Shown here: one piece after another, positions 60,660 through 64,000 of the stretch
Layout of the letters: every line of letters begins with the position of its first letter
Numbering within the stretch: position 1 is the stretch's first letter
Assembly: GCA_050303615.1 (NCBI GenBank)
Contig: JBNLCC010000129.1
Span: forward strand, 1-64,000
Direction: 5' to 3'
Length of the DNA: 64,000 nucleotides
Source of the DNA: CAZDXJ01 sp050303615
GTDB lineage: Bacteria; Pseudomonadota; Gammaproteobacteria; Methylococcales; Methylomonadaceae
Translations under genes and position numbers: made by a program
Notes under the pieces: generated by a model
Databases searched by the model: none
What the model was told of the DNA's origin: nothing
The model's input: the letters and a program-made list of their open reading frames with translations, nothing else

Positions 60660-63600
60660 TTAAGCAATATTGATGCGCACCGTCTTGCGATCGGATGGTT
60701 TTCCTGTTTTGAATCGGCCGAACTTTAATAAAATCCCCGGCAATAGCAGCAAATTAAGTATTGTCGACGAGGCTAGGCCGCCGATGATAATGGCGGCCAT
60801 CGGCCCCATGATTTCCCTGCCGGGGTTGTCGCTATTGAAGGCGATGGGAAACATGGCCAATGCGGTAACCAGCGCGGTCATCAAAATTGACGGCAGGCGC
60901 TCCTGGGCGCCCTGCAGCATGGTGACGCTATTCCAGGGCTTGCCGTCTATTTCCACCAGGTGTTGATAGTGGGACAGCAGCATAATGCTGTTGCGCACCG
61001 TGATGCCGAACAAAGTGACAAAGCCCACCACCGAACCTACCGATAATGTCGCTCCGGTAAGGATGACCGCCATGATGCCGCCGACCAGGGCAAACGGTAA
61101 ATTGACCAGCGTCAACAGCATATGCCGCAGGTTGCCGATGGCGATATAGATGAATATCAATACGCCGGCACCTGCTAATAATGAATGCAGAATCAATTGT
61201 TCCCGGGCCTGAGCCTGTTCCACGCCGGCCCCTGTGAATTCGGGATACATGTTGGCGGTAAACGGCACATCAGTGAAAACACGGGATTTTAATTCGTCCA
61301 TAAACGACTGCAAATCCCTGCCGACAACGCTGCAAGTGACCGTCTGCTTCCTTTGCGCGCCTTGGTGCAGGATGTTATAGCGGCCTTCGGTATGATAAAT
61401 TTCGGTGACCTGCTTTAAAGGGATCAACTGACCGTCTTTGTTTTTAAGCGGTATCTCGCCGATGAGTTCCGGCTTTTTTGTTAACTCCGGTTTCAGCACC
61501 ACGTCAATATCGTAGACCCGGTTGCCCTCGATATTGTTACCGACGGTGTACCCGGTATAAGCGGTCTGCAAAGCGGTAAGCACTTGGCCCGGTTGTAGTC
61601 CCCAATAGGCCAGCTGATCCGGTTTTAGATGTACCTGCAGTAGCTGTGTCCCGGGCGGGGAACGCAATTGGACGTCCTTTGCGCCGTCAATGCGGCGTAT
61701 GATTTGCGCAACGGCCAGAGCTTTATTGTCCAGCGCGGTCAGATCATTACCGTAAATATTGACTACTACCGGGGATGTGTAACCGGATATTGTTTCGTCG
61801 ATCCGTTCGGTCAGGAAAGTATTCGCTTCGTACAGAATACCGGGGAATGCATCCAGAATTTTTCTCAATGCAATCAACACCTGCTGTTGCGCAGCGCCGG
61901 ACATCGGTTGCAACCGGACCTCATACTCGCTGTAATGGCTGCCATAGGTATCGGCGCCACGTTCCGCTCTGCCGGCCCATTGTGAAACCGACTGCACGCC
62001 GGGGATTTGCAGGATTTGTTCGGTAATCCTGCTGCCGATTCTAATTGATTCCTGCAGTGAAGTACCGGGTATGCTGGTAGTATGCACGATGTAGTGGCCT
62101 TCGCGCAATTCGGGTAAAAATTTACTGCCCAGGCCGAACGCGGCGCCAATGCCGACTATGCACACCAGGGCACAACTGCCCGCCACGACTTTAAAATGAC
62201 TGGAAACCATTTTCAGCAAGCGGCTGTAATGTGGTTTTATGTATCTGATCAGCGGCGGGTCCTGATCCTTAATCGGCCGGTTGCCCAACAGTAGATAGCA
62301 GAGCGCCGGCGTCAGGGTCAAAGCCGTCAGCAGGGACATCAAGATGGCGAGGATATAGGAATAGCCCAGCGGCGCAAATAAACGTCCGGCAACACCGCTG
62401 AGAGTCAATAAGGGGACGAAGACCAGGGCGACGATAAAACTGGCATAAACGACTGAGCTGCGTACTTCCATCGACGCGTCAAAGACCACTTGTTCGATCG
62501 GCAAGGGCTGCTCCGCCGATTGGTTTTCCCGCAAACGGCGGAAAATATTTTCCGTGTCAATGATGGCGTCGTCAACGACTTCCCCCAATGCGATCGCCAA
62601 TCCACCCAACACGATAATGTTCAGGTTCACCCCGGTTTGCAGCAGCACGATGATAGCGCTGATCAACGACAGCGGTATCGCAACAGCGGAAATCAACGCA
62701 CTGCGCAAATTGAACAAAAAGCCGTATAGCACCAGCAGGACAAACAAGCCGCCGATTAGTAAATGTCCGGACAGATTGGCTATCGAGGTTTCAATATAAT
62801 CGGCGGGGCGGAACAGATGGCTGTAGAAGCTGATGCCTTGTTTGGAAAAAATATTGTCGAACTCGGCAAGCGCCTGTTCCACCGCCTTCGACACTGATAA
62901 GGTATTGGCGCCGTACTGGCCGATTACCATCATCACGATACCCGGCTTGCCTTCGATTTGCGCGGCGCTAATGGGAGAATCAGCGGCAAAACGGACGGTT
63001 GCGACGTCGCCCAGTGTGATATTGTTGCCGTGCCGGTAGCGCACGATGACTTTTTCCAACTGTCGCGGCGTTTGCGGTTGGCCGCTGATTTGAATGGTGA
63101 AGCGCTGATTGTCGTTCTCCAGAAAGCCGCCGCCTTGGATGTTCCCGCGAGCAGCTGCCGCCTCAATGACCTCGCCGATCGACAGATTAAAACGTTGTAG
63201 TTGCAGGGGGTCGAACTGAATTTGCAACTGTTTAAGGTCACCGCCGAACACATTGACATCGGCGACACCGGGAACAGCTAACAAACGGGGAGTGACGGTC
63301 CAATCAACCAGGCTGCGCAATTCCATCAATGTCTTGCTGTCCGAACTGAGACCGATAGTCAGTACCGTTGCCGATGAGGAGGAAAGCGGGACCGCGACCG
63401 GTGTTCCGATACCCGGCGGCAATCGTTGCGACAGACTGGAGAGCCTTTCGCTGATTAATTGACGGTTACGGTAAATATCGCTGTCCTCAGCAAAATTTGC
63501 GGTGACTACGGATAACCCTTGGATGGACTCGGAGCGCACCGTTTGCAGGCCGATCAGGCCGCCGACGGCCATTTCGATTTGCTGTGTGACCAGGACTTCG

Positions 63601-63782
63601 ACCTGTTCCGCTGAGAATCCCGGGGATTCAGTTTGGATGATCACTTGTTTCGGTGAAAATTCGGGGAAAATATCCAGGCCGGCCTTGGACAGACGATAAC
63701 CGCCGTACACCAGCAGTAATACCGACAAGGTTACGATGATGCCGCAATAACGGATGGAAAAACGAATGATAGCGGCTAACAT
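60660..63782 (-). CDS. Heavy-metal-type RND efflux pump (CzcA/CusA-like)
   Basis: 1040 residues with the HME-RND features: GLDIFPEFSPKQVIIQTESPG in the first periplasmic loop start, and in helix 4 GEVVDDAIIDTENI, the motif of the heavy-metal pump branch. Twelve membrane segments are expected. The metal cannot be read from sequence; methionine pairs were not examined in detail. Its adaptor gene lies 30 bases upstream on the same strand and runs off the window. The convergent neighbour is the multidrug-type RND pump. Confidence 0.85.
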   Translation of the reverse strand: MLAAIIRFSIRYCGIIVTLSVLLLVYGGYRLSKAGLDIFPEFSPKQVIIQTESPGFSAEQVEVLVTQQIEMAVGGLIGLQTVRSESIQGLSVVTANFAEDSDIYRNRQLISERLSSLSQRLPPGIGTPVAVPLSSSSATVLTIGLSSDSKTLMELRSLVDWTVTPRLLAVPGVADVNVFGGDLKQLQIQFDPLQLQRFNLSIGEVIEAAAARGNIQGGGFLENDNQRFTIQISGQPQTPRQLEKVIVRYRHGNNITLGDVATVRFAADSPISAAQIEGKPGIVMMVIGQYGANTLSVSKAVEQALAEFDNIFSKQGISFYSHLFRPADYIETSIANLSGHLLIGGLFVLLVLYGFLFNLRSALISAVAIPLSLISAIIVLLQTGVNLNIIVLGGLAIALGEVVDDAIIDTENIFRRLRENQSAEQPLPIEQVVFDASMEVRSSVVYASFIVALVFVPLLTLSGVAGRLFAPLGYSYILAILMSLLTALTLTPALCYLLLGNRPIKDQDPPLIRYIKPHYSRLLKMVSSHFKVVAGSCALVCIVGIGAAFGLGSKFLPELREGHYIVHTTSIPGTSLQESIRIGSRITEQILQIPGVQSVSQWAGRAERGADTYGSHYSEYEVRLQPMSGAAQQQVLIALRKILDAFPGILYEANTFLTERIDETISGYTSPVVVNIYGNDLTALDNKALAVAQIIRRIDGAKDVQLRSPPGTQLLQVHLKPDQLAYWGLQPGQVLTALQTAYTGYTVGNNIEGNRVYDIDVVLKPELTKKPELIGEIPLKNKDGQLIPLKQVTEIYHTEGRYNILHQGAQRKQTVTCSVVGRDLQSFMDELKSRVFTDVPFTANMYPEFTGAGVEQAQAREQLILHSLLAGAGVLIFIYIAIGNLRHMLLTLVNLPFALVGGIMAVILTGATLSVGSVVGFVTLFGITVRNSIMLLSHYQHLVEIDGKPWNSVTMLQGAQERLPSILMTALVTALAMFPIAFNSDNPGREIMGPMAAIIIGGLASSTILNLLLLPGILLKFGRFKTGKPSDRKTVRINIA

Positions 63783-63812
63783 GGATAAGGATCCGGAGGA
63801 ACGTAGCGAAAG

Positions 63813-64000
63813 TTAGTCATCGTCATCTTCATCGGGGATGCGGCCGCGAAATTCCTCTGACAGCAGCATTTGCGCGCCGGTGGTTACCAGCCTGTCGCCG
63901 GGAACAAGCTCTTTCTGTATAAAATAGCCGGTCCCGGTATCAATCAAATCGGTTATTCTGTGCCGCGTAAACTGCGTTGCGCCGGTTTGCAGATAGACAT
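63813..64000 (-). CDS. RND adaptor C-terminus, 5' end outside window
   Basis: Translation of the minus strand ends ...YLQTGATQFTRHRITDL...LVPGDRLVTTGAQMLL then SEEFRGRIPDEDDDD and stop. This is the usual C-terminal end of a periplasmic adaptor of heavy-metal RND systems, including the acidic tail. The gene enters from beyond base 64000 and stops 30 bases before the CzcA-like start. Upstream parts cannot be seen. Confidence 0.8.
   Translation of the reverse strand, partial: VYLQTGATQFTRHRITDLIDTGTGYFIQKELVPGDRLVTTGAQMLLSEEFRGRIPDEDDDD

Noticed and set aside
1..64000. CRISPR array, tRNA or rRNA genes
   Set aside because: No regularly spaced repeats and no tRNA cloverleaf or rRNA-like stretch was noticed when reading; a tRNAscan/CRISPR search would settle it.

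Overview
The window looks like a chromosomal piece of a gammaproteobacterium, quite possibly a Methylococcales-type methanotroph. This is inferred from gene content and dispersed-repeat style, not proven. It starts inside hypF and ends inside the adaptor gene of a metal-efflux pump. Protein-coding density is high, with no tRNA, rRNA or CRISPR array seen.

Layout. 1-2.9 kb: 3' part of hypF, a dispersed repeat and a DUF3313 lipoprotein. 3.3-9 kb: a four-gene same-strand cluster of DUF4912 protein, GH57 glucan branching enzyme, a protein with two CBM21-type starch-binding domains fused to an exonuclease/endonuclease/phosphatase (EEP) domain, and a phospholipase-D-like protein. This looks like a glycogen-linked module with unexpected phosphodiesterases. 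9-13 kb: transaldolase-like protein, flavoprotein, DOMON-like protein and a NamZ-type (DUF1343) protein. 13-16 kb: ammonium transporter with a good sigma-54 promoter and an unknown gene in the place usually held by glnK, then a secreted coiled-coil protein. 16.5-21.6 kb: xylA, xylB and a multicopper oxidase with an extra C-terminal barrel-like domain.

21.5-38.9 kb is the most unusual part: four very large minus-strand genes (2812, 827, about 823 and 1262 codons), tightly packed and without signal peptides. They encode a giant beta-rich protein ending in five jelly-roll-like repeats, two paralogous HExxH metallopeptidase-like proteins and an Fn3-like multidomain protein. No phage-tail or secretion genes accompany them, and I know of no described system with this composition.

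39-43 kb: an APC-type permease, a phosphoesterase lipoprotein and a methyltransferase among dispersed repeats. 43.1-50.9 kb is an AT-rich accessory stretch: a SLOG-domain protein overlapping a two-TM pentapeptide-repeat protein (a candidate nucleotide-sensing defence pair), a broken REP-associated transposase between inverted REP copies, several small DUF genes and gene fragments, and a small membrane protein overlapping an AAA ATPase. 51-54 kb: cold-shock protein, family-25 glycosyltransferase and O-antigen-ligase-like protein. 54-60.6 kb: a complete TetR/OMF/MFP/RND efflux operon with a palindromic candidate operator. 60.6-64 kb: a converging heavy-metal-type RND pump with its adaptor running off the window.

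Three families of dispersed non-coding repeats recur: a REP-like family A, a roughly 125-bp MITE-like family B with terminal inverted repeats, and a short palindrome family C. Domain names come from motif recognition by eye; no database search was run.
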